64,000 nt of DNA. It comes from Heliocidaris erythrogramma. Lineage: Eukaryota > Echinodermata > Echinoidea > Camarodonta > Echinometridae. The DNA lies in the NCBI GenBank assembly GCA_025617745.1, contig CM046853.1, forward strand, positions 31,175,313 through 31,239,312, written 5' to 3'. Shown here piece by piece: positions 1 through 13,605 of this stretch; the first letter of the stretch is position 1; each line of letters begins with the position of its first letter. The position numbers and the translations under genes are program-made. The notes under the pieces are model-generated. The model worked only from the letters and a program-made list of their open reading frames with translations. It was not told where the DNA came from and ran no database searches.

Positions 1-109
1 TTGGTTTTCATGAGAAAAGTGGGGCGTGGTAGAATGAAAAAAAAATCATTTTTTGACTCCAGTTGAAAGCCTTTTAACAATTATGTTTTATTCTTCTGGG
101 TTTATTCAG

Positions 110-383
110 ATGGGCAGCTACGAGTCAAATGCAGCCTACCAGCGCGAGGAAGGCATTGCCCTGCTTCGATGAACCTTCCTTCAGAGCTGTCTTTAACACG
201 ACCATTGAACATCGTTCCCACATGGCTGCTATCACAAACGGTATCGAAATCAGCGAAGAAGATTTAGGAAATAACTGGATGAGGACAACTTATCTTCCAA
301 CCCCTAAAATGCCTACCTATCTACTCGCTTTTACGGTCGGCGAATTTGCCTTCACAGAGACAACCACCACCAACGGCGTTCGA
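110..383 (+). CDS. Gene A exon (equivalent to gene B exon 2): end of N-terminal beta domain
   Basis: The acceptor is TTTATTCAG and the donor is CGA|GTAAAG. The exon opens with the last base of a split codon and continues [20 protein letters not shown], the conserved M1 stretch that ends domain I. It finishes with [10 protein letters not shown] before the donor. Length (274 nt) and phase equal those of gene B 43555-43828. Confidence 0.93.
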
Positions 384-3300
384 GTAAAGTTAATTTTCTT
401 ATTCCTATGAAAAAATAGTGTTTACCTTAGAAATGATTTATATTCATATATCGCGATTCCAAGGGCTTATTCAACCAACAGCAAAAGCATAAAAATACCT
501 ACAAGAAAGAAAATTCTCTAACTGGAGATTTTGGGTGTCTCTTGCTTTATATCCAACATTTAAACCAGGGGGGTGTTTCATAAAGCTGTTCGTAAGTTAC
601 GCACGACTTTACGCACGACTGGTGATCAGTTCTTGTGCTAAATGATTGAGAATCCGATTAGTATAGCACCAAAGAACATGTTCCAGTCGTTCGTAAAGTC
701 ATTCGTTACTTTACGAACAGCTTTATGAAACACCCTCCTGGTTTATATCGTTTTTCTACTTGATCTTTCTTTCGTCTGCTGGTTATAAGCATTATTTTAC
801 AAAATGATAATTAGCAATAAAATTATTTGATTACATCGCCTTCGTTTGTTTATATGATTAAACCAAGTTATATTTTTCTGTATATTGTCCATTCCTTCCA
901 TACTTTCTCGATTATTCTTTCATTCGTCACGACTTGATGGGTAGCATATATTGGTGCAAGAATAAGTGGCGGTCAAGAATATGCATATGACTGACGTCAC
1001 ATGTGCGTGTACCCGTACAGTATGAAAGTTGGTGCATGAATTAGTGGCGGAGGTGCATGAATTAAGGGCGGTGGTCAATACGAAATGAAGTATGAAAGTT
1101 GGTGCATGAATTAGTGGCGGAGGTGCGTGAATTAAAGGCGGTTGTCAACACGAAATGAAGTATGAAAGTTGGTGCATGAATTAGTGGCGGAGGTGCGTGA
1201 ATTAAGGGCGGTTGTCAATACGAAATGAAGTATGAAAGTTGGTGCATGAATTAGTGGCGGAGGTGCGTGAATTTATTTCGTATTGACAACCGCCCTTAAT
1301 TCACGCACCTCCGCCACTATTTCATGCACCAACTTTCATACTTCATTTCGTATTGACCACCGCCCTTAATTCATGCACCTCCGCCACTAATTCATGCACC
1401 AACTTTCATACTGTACGGGTACACGCACATGTGACGTCAGTCATATGCATATTCATGACCGCCACTAATTCTTGCACCAATATATGCTACCGACTTGATG
1501 GACATAAGCGATATAAAAGAAGCCACCATTATTATTTTTGGACAAAACACGAGCAGATTGTTCAGGACAGTGCCAATTTAGAACGGGCAGGATTCCGCAA
1601 CCTGGCATGATTAAAATACATGTCTACATAAAATAATGAAAATTTGTTGGTGATAAAAGTCAAATTTTACTGATTGCCATTATAACAAGTACCAACAACA
1701 TTATTAATTATTATTAATATTATTCTCATTATTATTATTATTTTTATTATTGTTATTATTATTTTTTATATTATTATTATTATTATTATTATTATCAAAA
1801 ATCATTTATATCAAATACTATGTGATGAATTTGTTTTGTGAAAATTATTCAAGAAATATAATCTCCGAAGCAGGGGCTTAGCTACGGGAAGGAGGTACGG
1901 GTGGGACATGCCCCATGCCCCATACCCCATCAAAATTGCGGGGGAAAACAAGATAAAGAGAGGAATAGGCTAGGGAAGAAGGGAATAGCAACGAGAAAAG
2001 AAAACGCTACGACCCCCTTCTACTCCCCCTAACCTCATTGACCATGTTAATTTGCACTTTATCCACCGATTAAGACAGATCCCCCCCCCCCGCCCATTTA
2101 TGGATCTATAGGCATACGCTACGCCACTGTACGGAATGTCAAACAAATGGGGCTATCGTAGGAATGATATTGCGTTGGAGCTATTTATACCAAGGTATCA
2201 CGAGACTGAGCAGCTCGTAACAGTTTGTTTAAACTTTATGTAGGCCTAACAGTCTATTAATATTTTGCATGGGGGAGGGCGTGGGTCTGCAGCCCCCCCC
2301 CCCCTCCCCCCCACACACACACACACTTTCTTGTGTAGACACGTTTCATAAAAGGTTCGAAATTGTCATTATTCAAGTGAAATCAAATCAGCCCACACTT
2401 TCAAAAACACTCCGTGGCCCCTGTATTGTAATCACATTCTGACTTTGGAATATAAATTGTTATTTTCTCATAAATTGAGAGTCATTAATGTGTTCAAATC
2501 ATCCTCTAAATATGACGCCCTATATTAGTTTCTCAAGAATTGTCCTTTTTTCTACTATAGACCAATTCATAGTTCATTCGTTATTTTAACATGTTGATAC
2601 AAGGTACTTCATCCCTTTTGCAGCCCTACAATTTGAAGTTGTGTGAGTATGCGATAAATTACATAAGAATTATAAATGGAAAACTTATGCTTAAACTTAA
2701 GGATTACAAGTTGTTCTAAAGTAAATAATAACAACAATTTGCTAACACTTTATATTTTTGACTCGAAAAAAATCACGTAATTTCATGACCGTTGCTAGTA
2801 CATGTCTTGTAACTTGCGTTGATTTCTGAATATTTCCCTCTGCCAAAAAAAAAAAAAAAAAGATTTTCATTTCTTACAAAGGAGTCATAGAACTTGTGAC
2901 CTTGAAATTTCATAGGCAGTATCTACAGGATTTCTCCTAAACCTGTACAAATTTTGCAGAATTTTGCGTAAGTCTGCAAAAGGGATGAAGTACATTTAAG
3001 AAAATTAATGTCGAGTTTTGTGCGTGGGATTTTTTCTTTTTCTTTCCATTTCGTTTTAAATGTCTTCTCGTTTTAAATGTCTTCTCGTTCCATTTTGTTT
3101 TGTGTGCTTCTTCTTTCTCGCCTGATGAATAGTTCCGTGCCTGGTCCCGTCCGGAGGCCGTGAACACCACCAAGTACGCACTCGAAACCGGTTCCGCGAT
3201 CATCACTTACTTCGAAGAATATTTCGGCATCCCCTTCCCTTTAGAAAAGCAAGGTTTGTAATGCCGAATTATTATAACGCAATTTATTTTTGAACTGGTG

Positions 3301-6300
3301 AACGAGAGGGACACGATGAAACAAAAGGGAGATAGAGAGTGGGGTATTAAATGGGCAACTCCCAAAATCCTTAATAGTAATAATAACAATAGTAATAATA
3401 ATTATAATAATAATAGTAATAATGATAAGATAAGGCGCCAAATCCACTCGAATTCAAATGTTCAAGGCGTACTAAGTGCAAAAGACGAAAAAACTTTTGA
3501 TAAGCTTGTGATTTCCCTCTTGTGCAAAGTTTCTTCCATGTCTTCTGTAGCGCTCGTGGATGTCCCAGAGAAGATTTTATGAAATTCTGCATCTGACTCC
3601 AACAGTGTGCAACTGGCTCATATCAACCGAAGCATAATTTCATTGCATCCTCTATCGATAATTATTGGTATTCAAGAATAAAGAATACATATTTATTTTG
3701 TATTGTCTGTACGTGGAAGAGTGGGGGTATTTAAGATTATTCTTCATTTTAACTTAATCATTTAATCAGGGCGGATCCAGGATTTTGTGAAGGAGGGGGC
3801 TAATACTTTGAAAACTATCTGGCGAGCAAACAATAAAAAATAAAAGGTCATCAGCATTTATTGGGTGTCTTCTTACTCCTAAATTCTCTGATAAGCGGGG
3901 GGGGGGAGATATATTATTAGACCAAGGCAAAACACCAGACGCAAATTAAAGGGTTAAAACAAGCTTTTGTTTCATTTGTAAACACCTAAAACACTGCTAA
4001 AGGAAAGTGTTTGAACACCTGAAACACCCCTTTTTGCCACAGGGGGTGTTTAAACACCAAAACACCCCCCCCCCCCCCTTGGTACGCCTATGCACCCAGT
4101 ATCTCCTAATGCTGAATAATAATATGCCCTTCCAGATATGATCGCTGTACCGGACTTTGCAGCGGGGGCCATGGAGAATTGGGGTCTCATCATCTACCGG
4201 GAGACGGCCATGCTGTATGACCCTGAGGTTAACTCGGCTGGCAACAAACAACGTGTTGCTACGGTGGTTTCTCATGAACTTGCCCATCAGGTAATTTCGT
4301 TTGCATGCAGGCAAATAATTATATTCAACTGATGATGACCAAAGTGTTTATGCCTTAGAGGATCTATACAGCTAATAGATTTATAATAGAGGATGAAATT
4401 TTACATTATTGCTTTTTTTTTTGGTGGGGTAGCAAGTGGGCAGTAGAGTATCAAGTATAGAAATGAGCCATCGTAGCCCCTCTCCCCCGATATGAAGCCC
4501 AAGACAATATCAATACATTTTGCAAAGGGTCACATACACTCGCCATCCTCATTTGGGGGTGATCCCCCAAGTTAATCAATGTTTGAGTACACCACTGGCA
4601 TTGGTTGGTGGCCATTTTCTTTGCTAATTCTTATGATGAAATACTATTAATTCTGCCCTTTTATCATTAAAACTCAGCAAAGAAAAAGTACGCCTCAATA
4701 GCTATACAGCACCCAACAAAACGTAATTTGAAATGGATAAAGGAAAAGGGGCTTTTAGAGAGGGTGTCTTCGTTTTTCCGAAGGTTCATAATTCCGAAGC
4801 ACAAAGTTCCCATACCAGGGGTTTCATAATTCTAAATATTAATGTTACAAAACACCGAAGGTTCATAATTCCGAAAATGATATAGGGTTCATAATTCCGA
4901 AATTGAAATAGGGTTCATTATTCTAACGTTCGTAATTCCGAAAATTGATGTAGGGTTCTATTGCATTTTCGAAATTATGAACCTTTTTTAATTTTCGGAA
5001 TCACGAACCCTATTTCATTTTCGAAAACAATGAATCCTCTATTATTTTCCGAATTAGGAACCTTCGGAAAGATAAAACATTCGGAGTAACGAACCTTCGG
5101 ATTAAACGAATCTTCAGACTAACGAACCTCCGGAATTATGAACCTGATGAAAAACGACATGTTACCATTAGAAATACATGAGATAGCACGCATGATATTC
5201 CTTGATATCCGCTAATGATTTCGGCAGACCAGGCAGAGAGTAACATTTGCTGTTTTCTTTCATATTATTCTGTAGTGGTTTGGTAATCTTGTTACTCCTA
5301 AATGGTGGGATGATCTCTGGCTCAACGAGGGATTCGCAAGCTACGTCGAATATCTCGGTGTTGACCATGTAGAACCCACATGGGGCATGGTAAGTAGATT
5401 ATCATATGTTTACACTTCTCCTACATATTACTTATTATTATGCAAAAACACTTAAATGTCCAGAATAGACTGAGCACCATTTATGTTATTTTATTGAATT
5501 AAATTAAGATATAAGTTGTTTTCCCGAGGGATGGCGGTCGTTTAGAATATTTCGATTTGTTACGTTTGAAACAAACCAGAAAGGAAGATTACGAAGTACC
5601 TTAAAAGATGACAGGAGTAGAATCTGTCAATGCCAGAATGTGGAACCACGAACAACTACTATTTTGAGTATATCCGTCATGAAAAGAATCTACGCAATTG
5701 GTTGGTCCAATATGGGAAAGGCCGGGGCCGGGCCAGCCATGGCCAGCGGGGTGGGGGGGGGGGGGTGCACCAAACTCTGTATGCATATGAGCGAATTGCC
5801 ATGGAAGGTAACAAAACTGTTTGTGTACGTAAGTGTGAGGTCTACCGATCATAAGTAAACGAGTAGATTCAGGCTTTAGTTCAAGATGACGGATATGAAC
5901 CAAAAATATACTGCCTACATTCGAGTCTCTGATTAAATTATGGTAACCTCGGTGAAGTGAAGAGGACCAGGCATAGTCGTGGTTCACGTCACCTCGGGGA
6001 TTTCCCACCAGACCCTCTCATGACTGTATATATCTGTATACTATTCACTGGTCATTCAAATACAAAATATATAGAAATTACATTATACAGATTTATTTTC
6101 TTATGAGCTGAAGAGTGAGAAATTTTGAATATTCATGCGTCATTCAAATGAGTGTATTTCTTGATTAATTGTAGAATGAACAGTTCGTCATCAACGACTT
6201 ACAGCCGGTATTTGAACTCGATTCCCTGGGAACTTCTCACCCGGTCCGTGTCGATGTAGGTTCTCCGGCCGAAATCAATGAAATATTTGACTCGATTTCC

Positions 6301-9300
6301 TACAACAAGGTAAGGCAGAGCCCCCGGGATATAGATAGAGTTACAACATGGACGTCCGATTTCAGAGATTAAGAATGGCGTTCAAACTCTTTCTACTTAC
6401 AGAGCATACAGGTGCTCTTTGCATTTGAATAAAAATGTTGCGTAATATTGGAAACGAATGACATTCAAATCATGGGCTGCCGTAACTCTAAGGAACTTTA
6501 TACAAAGACAGAACCATCTATATACAGAGTTTGCCCAACTCGGCTCCAGGAGGTAACCAGTATGACGCGCATGTTGCTTTATCAAGCAAGCATGAAACGA
6601 GAAATACGCGCCAAGTTTGCCCCAACTGATACCGTGGTGGTCAAACTCTGTGTATGGATGTCTCTGTGGTAAGATGCAATTAAGTGCCGCCTACGTTTGC
6701 TCGATATATTTTATCTTTAAGAGAAAGTAAAAACACGGAACATTAACAGGAATTGAATTCGCATAACCTGCTTTATCTCATTACGAAACTTAGCGACAGA
6801 TGGGTAGATCATCTTTGTACTATATGTGGTAGGTTTCTTTTATGAATCTATACGCTTTAAATCAACGTGATAACTTCTTTGTAATTGAAATCTAATTATA
6901 GTATTGATAATAATAACAATGGTGGTAATGATATGAGTAATGATAATGTTGTTCTTTTCAGTATTATTTTTAAGCAATATTATCATTATTATTATTATTA
7001 GTCGTAGCAGTAGTTGATGGAGTGATATCATCATCCATTTATTATTATCATTTACATTGTTGCTATAACTATTAATCACATTATTATCATATCATCATTC
7101 TTACTATCAATTAAGTTTCACCATAATTGCCATCATAAATATGTCCAAAGCGGCTACAGCCCGCGAGATCGGCAATATCGGTCTGGTGATGGGCCTTACG
7201 AAGCGTTGTGAAAAGGTACACAAGACCAACGTCCAACGAGACCGATAGGCTTCGAGACCCACAATGTAGGTGTCTTCTGAGGTTTACCAGATCGACATTG
7301 TCGGTCTCGTGTGTCGTCGGTCTCGTGGGCTGTCGGTCTTCTGGTATGTCCCGGTTCAAACCACAGTCCACTGAATTAAAGACGCATCGGATATTTAAAT
7401 AATCAAGATTTAATTTCTTGATTTTTGTCAATAAAGGGTGCCTCCATTCTGAGGATGTTGAACAACATCTTGACAGAGGAAGTGTTCACACGTGGCCTGA
7501 CAAACTATCTCAATGAACACGAGTACGGAAATGCAGATTCAGACGATCTCTGGAGAGCCTTAACGGCGGTCAGTGGAATATTCTATTTATGTATATTCAA
7601 TATGAAGGCGCACAATAATAAAGAAAGTTTTCAAGCATGTGCATCGCTAAAGGGATGGGATTTGTCCCAAGTATAAAAATCACATTTAAAAATCATCTCC
7701 TTTTCTCTCGCTTGTTGGAAAATGTTCGGCTAACTTGTCGGCAAATTGGTGCAACACCTCACCTCCCCCCCCCCCCCCCCCAAAAAAAAAAAAAAAAAAA
7801 CTTAGAATAGTCTAGCGACAAGACGGGCTTCCTGGAAGATATTTAGTCTAAATATATGAGGGTAAAGCCATTCCAGATGATGAATGGATGCGGGAAATAC
7901 GGATGTCCTATTTTTTTTAATGGATTACTTTTACGCATCACATTCAATCTGTTCATCGCCCAGTGGTTAACAGTGGTATTATCAGTTCTGTTAAGAAATC
8001 AAAAGTAAACGGGTCTAAAATTATACGAAAATTTGAGTTCGCGCCCTTCTGGCATGCACACGATGAATTATCTTGTAGAGTCCTATATTCATATTAGGCT
8101 TTTGGTTTTTTCGTTACATAGTAGTTTTTAATTTATAGATTTAAATTATATTTTAACGCAAACATTGATTTCTGTGATCTAAAATTCTCTTCTTTTTTAT
8201 AAAAAGGCTGACGTAGATTACGGTGATCATGATGTGAAAGCGATCATGGACACCTGGACATTACAGATGGGATATCCTCTGATCACCCTAGAACGAACAG
8301 ATCAGACAACGGTAATGGCCAGTCAGGAACACTATCTCTCCAACCCAGCCGAAGGGGTCAGTCAGAAATACGGAGATCTAGGGTAAAAACGCATTAATAC
8401 AACAAATATCTTCACGTTAATGAGTCCGCTGCGCACTTTCGAGGCGTTATGTGATGACGAAGGACTGTTTTTCTGGCCCGCCTAACACATTATTTAAGAA
8501 CTCCAGCTTCAATACGTCTCAAATTATTGCCCTGGCTTTGGTCCTGTCAGCCGTTACCAACAGGAATTTCATTTCAAAGAATAAATCTGTCAGGACTCAC
8601 TTAAAGGGAAAATCCATCCTGATATCAAATTGGTTTCAAAAGGAGGAGAACAATAATTAAAGAAACATATCAATGAAAGTTTGAGAAAATCCGATAAAAA
8701 ATAAGAAAGCTACGAATTTTTAAAACAGTAATCAATCAAACACAAACTGGCAACTCCGTGATGTATCTTGCAAGCTCCTCTCTCAATTGTCAATATTAAA
8801 ACACATCATTGCTAAAGAAAATATTTAAACAAACATGCAACCTATAGATATAATCAATGCACATATATTTTTTACACGAAACCTGTATGAAACAAATATA
8901 TTTCTACAAATATAATATTTATAATATTATTAATGTTTATAAATATCTATAATATTTATAATGTCCATGATATCTATAATATTTATAATATTCTTTTGAA
9001 ATATAATATTCTTTCATCAATTAAGAAAATAAAAAAATATAAAATTTTCTGTACAGACCAAATGGGAGAGGAGCTCGCAAGATAATGTCACCAAGATATC
9101 AATATCCAGTCATACATGCAAATTATAAGCATTGCGCATACAGCCATGGAAAATGATTAGACCAAGAATGGTTATTGATAGTGTTATTTCCTGTGGTAAG
9201 AAGGAAATAAAATATCATAATAGCAAGGTACAATTGCTGGAATTTGTTATTCATTCAATGAAATATATGCATATTTATATAGTGCCCTTATTACAGAAGC

Positions 9301-12300
9301 TTGGTCTAATAATTTTTCCAGGGCTGTATGTTTTTACACAAAGCGTGTATGAAAAAAATATATACTTGTACAAATATAATATAATATTTATGATATATTT
9401 TTTAATATGATATAATCCATAATACTAAGAAAATAAAAAAAATTATAACATTTTCTGTACAGACCAAATGGGAAAGGAGCTCGCAAGATATGTCACCGAG
9501 ATTCCAATTTGTGTTTCATTGTTTACTTCAGAAATTCGTAACTTTCTTATTCCTTATCGCATTGTGCTCAAACTTTCCTTAATTTGATTTTCTACCATTC
9601 TTTATTCAGATCACCTAAATACCAGGACGGACGTCCCCTTTAACACCAGGGTCACGAGAGTCAAATGTTGATGAAATGCCTTTTCTTAATCTTGAACAGA
9701 CGCACAAGGCAGACATTCCAATCCCTCACCCTCTCGATTGAAATTTAAATTCTGATCAAGATCGTAATTAATATATTTCATGCAACAATTGTCTTTCCTA
9801 TATAATAACTTTATTATTATATTAGTAACATAAATTTGTAAATATGGTAGGGTGATGATTAATTTCTATGTATGTACATGTTTATTTTTTCACATTGTAT
9901 TGGTCCGTCATGCGGTTGTTGAACTGAAAATTCCATACAATTCCCTCCCACACAGGTACATATGGCAAGTTTACATACAATACACTGACAAGACACATAA
10001 TAACTTTACGATGCCAAATTCGGTGTGGATGGAAAATGGATCGCCCAGTAAGTATAACAGATTTGTGAATATATATCATGTCTAATGTGATATTCACCTT
10101 GCAATTCACATTTTGACAAGCAATGACGAAAAACATGAAAAGCATGATTGGTATAGATTTTGCTGACGAATATTCATATTGTGAAGATCAACGCATTGTA
10201 ATTCACGGACCACTCCTCAAACCCTCTCATCCGTAACCATGGAAACATGCATTTAAAGGAATAATGTTATATGTTAAAACACGAGAAAAATTATTCACTG
10301 AAAGCCTAAATAGGTCGCCAGACCAACCGCCGAGACAAACGTGGACCAGTCCTGCACACTGGACTAGTTAGCCGTTACTACGTCGACTAGCATTACGTTA
10401 GGCTAAAATGATCCCTCAGCTTGCTCCATGATAGTCATGCAGGACTAGCTTCTATAAGTCAACCGACTAGCTTGAAAAGCCTGTGCTAGACCATCTTTAT
10501 TAGATCGTAAAACTAGTCCACCACGTCATAAGTCCAGCATGCTGGACTATTGCATATTATTCGGACAGGACTAAATCTAAACCATTTTAGGTGGTGAGTA
10601 CATCATAATAGACTAACGTGTAACAATATGCTTGAACACAGGGGCGGCGGAGCGTCTTTTAAAGTGGGAGGGGGCACCAAAAAAAAAGAGGCACTTGGGG
10701 GGAAGGGCACCTACAAAGGGTGAAAGCAAGGCGGGAAATGCCACTTTGAGACATACCGCTACATTCTGATTAATACACTATCGAGGATCATTTTCTACAC
10801 ATTAATGTTAATGTCTTAACATGGTTCTAGATAAAGATAACATTGTAGTGGAGTGTAATGGTCTGATTATTCATTTGCGAGCGAGCAAAATATTGAAGAT
10901 AATTTGAATAGCAGCGATTTTCCTAATATTATAAGAAGTTAATGGTATAAGTGAGCGATTTAGGGGAACTGCTCATTCTTGTATAACCAGTGGCGTATCT
11001 AGGTATTATGGCGCCTGGGGCAAATAAAGAAGTTGAAACTTACATGATAGCGAGTAAACCAACGACAATTACATCTTTATTTTTGGAATTTTGAACCCTA
11101 AAAAAGCTATTTAAAAACTATATACTGGGGGCTCGAAATTACGAGATCCTGAAAGACAATAATTATGCGAGGGAGCAAACCGACCGAGCTTTAGAAAATT
11201 TTCGCAATTTAAACCCTCAAACACTGTATTTCTAATGCATTTACTCTATACCGATTAGGGGGCATAGTCCTTAAGGATTGTGATTTTTTCTTCTTTTCCC
11301 CCCTTTTTTTCCTCTCTCTCTTTTGCTTTTTTTGCGCCCCCTCCAAGTGCCGCCCGGGGCACGTGCCCTCAAACCCCCTACCCCAAAATGTGTATAACGT
11401 AAGGAATTGTGCCCCTCCTGCCCCTGTTCCACTGCCTTTCATTGTGCTGATATCAGTAGGGGAATTATTATGAAGCCTCTTTGATTAATTGGAGCTAGGT
11501 AGGCCTATGTGGCTCTTTTGTGGACGTCAGGGCACAGTTTGTAAGCGACAACGGAGTATATAGGTACAATATATTAAATATATATAGGTATATAGGTAGG
11601 GCACTTATCAGAAGACAAAAAAGGGCACTTACCAAAAGAGGAAATAATACTATCAGAAAGAAAAGGGGGCATTGATCAGAAGTAAAAGAGGCATTTATCA
11701 GAGGTGAAAAGGGCACTTATCATAAGGAAAAATTACACTATTAAAACGGAAAATGGGCACCAATCAGACGAAAACAGGTACACTTGTCGGATTTCAAAGT
11801 GGACACTAGTGTTATCTGAGCTATAAAAGGGGCACTTATCAGAAGGTGAAAGGGCACTTATTAGAAAGAAGAAGGGGCAATCATACGGAGAAAAGGCGTC
11901 ACTTATCAGAGGTGAAAAAGGGAACTTATAAGAAGGGAAAATTGTACTATTAGAACGGAAAATGGGCAATAATCAGACGAAAACAGGGACACTTGTCGGA
12001 TTTCAAAGGGGACACTTATCTGAGCTGAAAAGTGGCACTTATCAGAAGGTGAAAAGGGCACTTATTAGAAAGAAGAAGGGGCAGTCATACAAAGAAAAAG
12101 GGTCACTTATTACAGGAGAAAATGGAACTTATAAGAAGGGGAAATTGTACTATTAGAACGGAAAATGGACACTAATTAGACGAAAAACAAAGGCACACAT
12201 TTCAAAAGGGGCAGTAATGTACGAAGTTAAAGGGGGCACTTATCAGAAGGTGAAAAGGGCATTTATCAGTTTTATCAGTGAAGCAGAAGGGGCACAGTTA

Positions 12301-13574
12301 TGCGAAGGAAAAGGGGCACTTATCAGAAGTGAAAAAAGACACTTATCAGAAGGAAAAATTGCACTATTGGAACGGGAAATGGGCACTAATTACACGAAAA
12401 AAAGGCAATTATTAGATTTCATAATGGGCAGTAATGTCTGAGGTTAAAGGGGGCACTTATCAGAAGGTAAAAGGGCACTATACGAAAAGGGGGGCACTTT
12501 TCAAAGATAAAAAAGGGCACTTTTGGGTACTTGAAAAAGTGGGGGGAACTGTGCCCCCCCCCCCGCCCCCCCCGGAGGGCTGCCTCTGCTGGAACAGCAT
12601 AAGTTAGTCCAGTACTATATGCTACTCTGTACTCTGTAGGTCTGGGAAGCGTTTCATCAAGCGTTTTGTCAGTGATTTTACCGACAACTGTAATAATAAG
12701 CTACTGAAATCCTCGCATCTGATTGGCTGAGAGCAAATTGTCAGTAATAATATCACTGACTAGACACTTGATGAAACGCTCCCCAGGTTGTCATAGTTGA
12801 AAAAAAGACAGAATGCAGCCACATTATTGCAATTTCAATTCATACTTGTTTTTCCTCAGTCGATTTCCAGCTGGATGATGCTGTAGCTGAGGATGACTGG
12901 TATTTGGTGAACACTTATCAGTATGGCTTCTACCGAGTCAACTACGATCAGGAGAACTGGCTAAGATTGACTAACCAACTCATGACAGATCACACGGTAA
13001 AATTATGTCTTCATAATGTCATTTTGCACCGGGCCGATTTTGTGATATCTGATTCAATTTAGCCATAGACTAATGCTGCTAGACTGCCGCTGGCAGCTAT
13101 CACCAGTATTACCAATACTACTACTACTACTTCTGCTGCTACTACTACCACTACTACTACTACAGGCCCGTAGCCAGAGGGGGTCGGACGACCCCCCCCC
13201 CCCCCCTTCTTGGGCTGAGGTCCGCTTTTTCATGAAGAAAAAAACACACACACACCTTTAATGGCATAGGTGGCTGCTCAAAATGCTGTCACTGTGGTCT
13301 ATCTGCTAGTGGTCGATCTAGCTGTTACAAGTGAATGTAACACACACTCTAATAAATATTTTGTTTCTGCGACTTCAAAAATGTGTGTTCAAAATCATCA
13401 TGCACAACCCCTAAATTTCCCATCGGGAGTCCTTAAATTGCAGCCGAAAGCATCTAGATTTTAAAATTTTCCGGGGGGAGCATGCTCCTAGCAGGTCCGT
13501 ATTGATTATGACAAAAAGGTCCACTTTTGCCAAAAACGACCCACCCCTTTAGAAACCCTGGCTACGGGCCTGTA

Positions 13575-13605
<31 letters not shown>

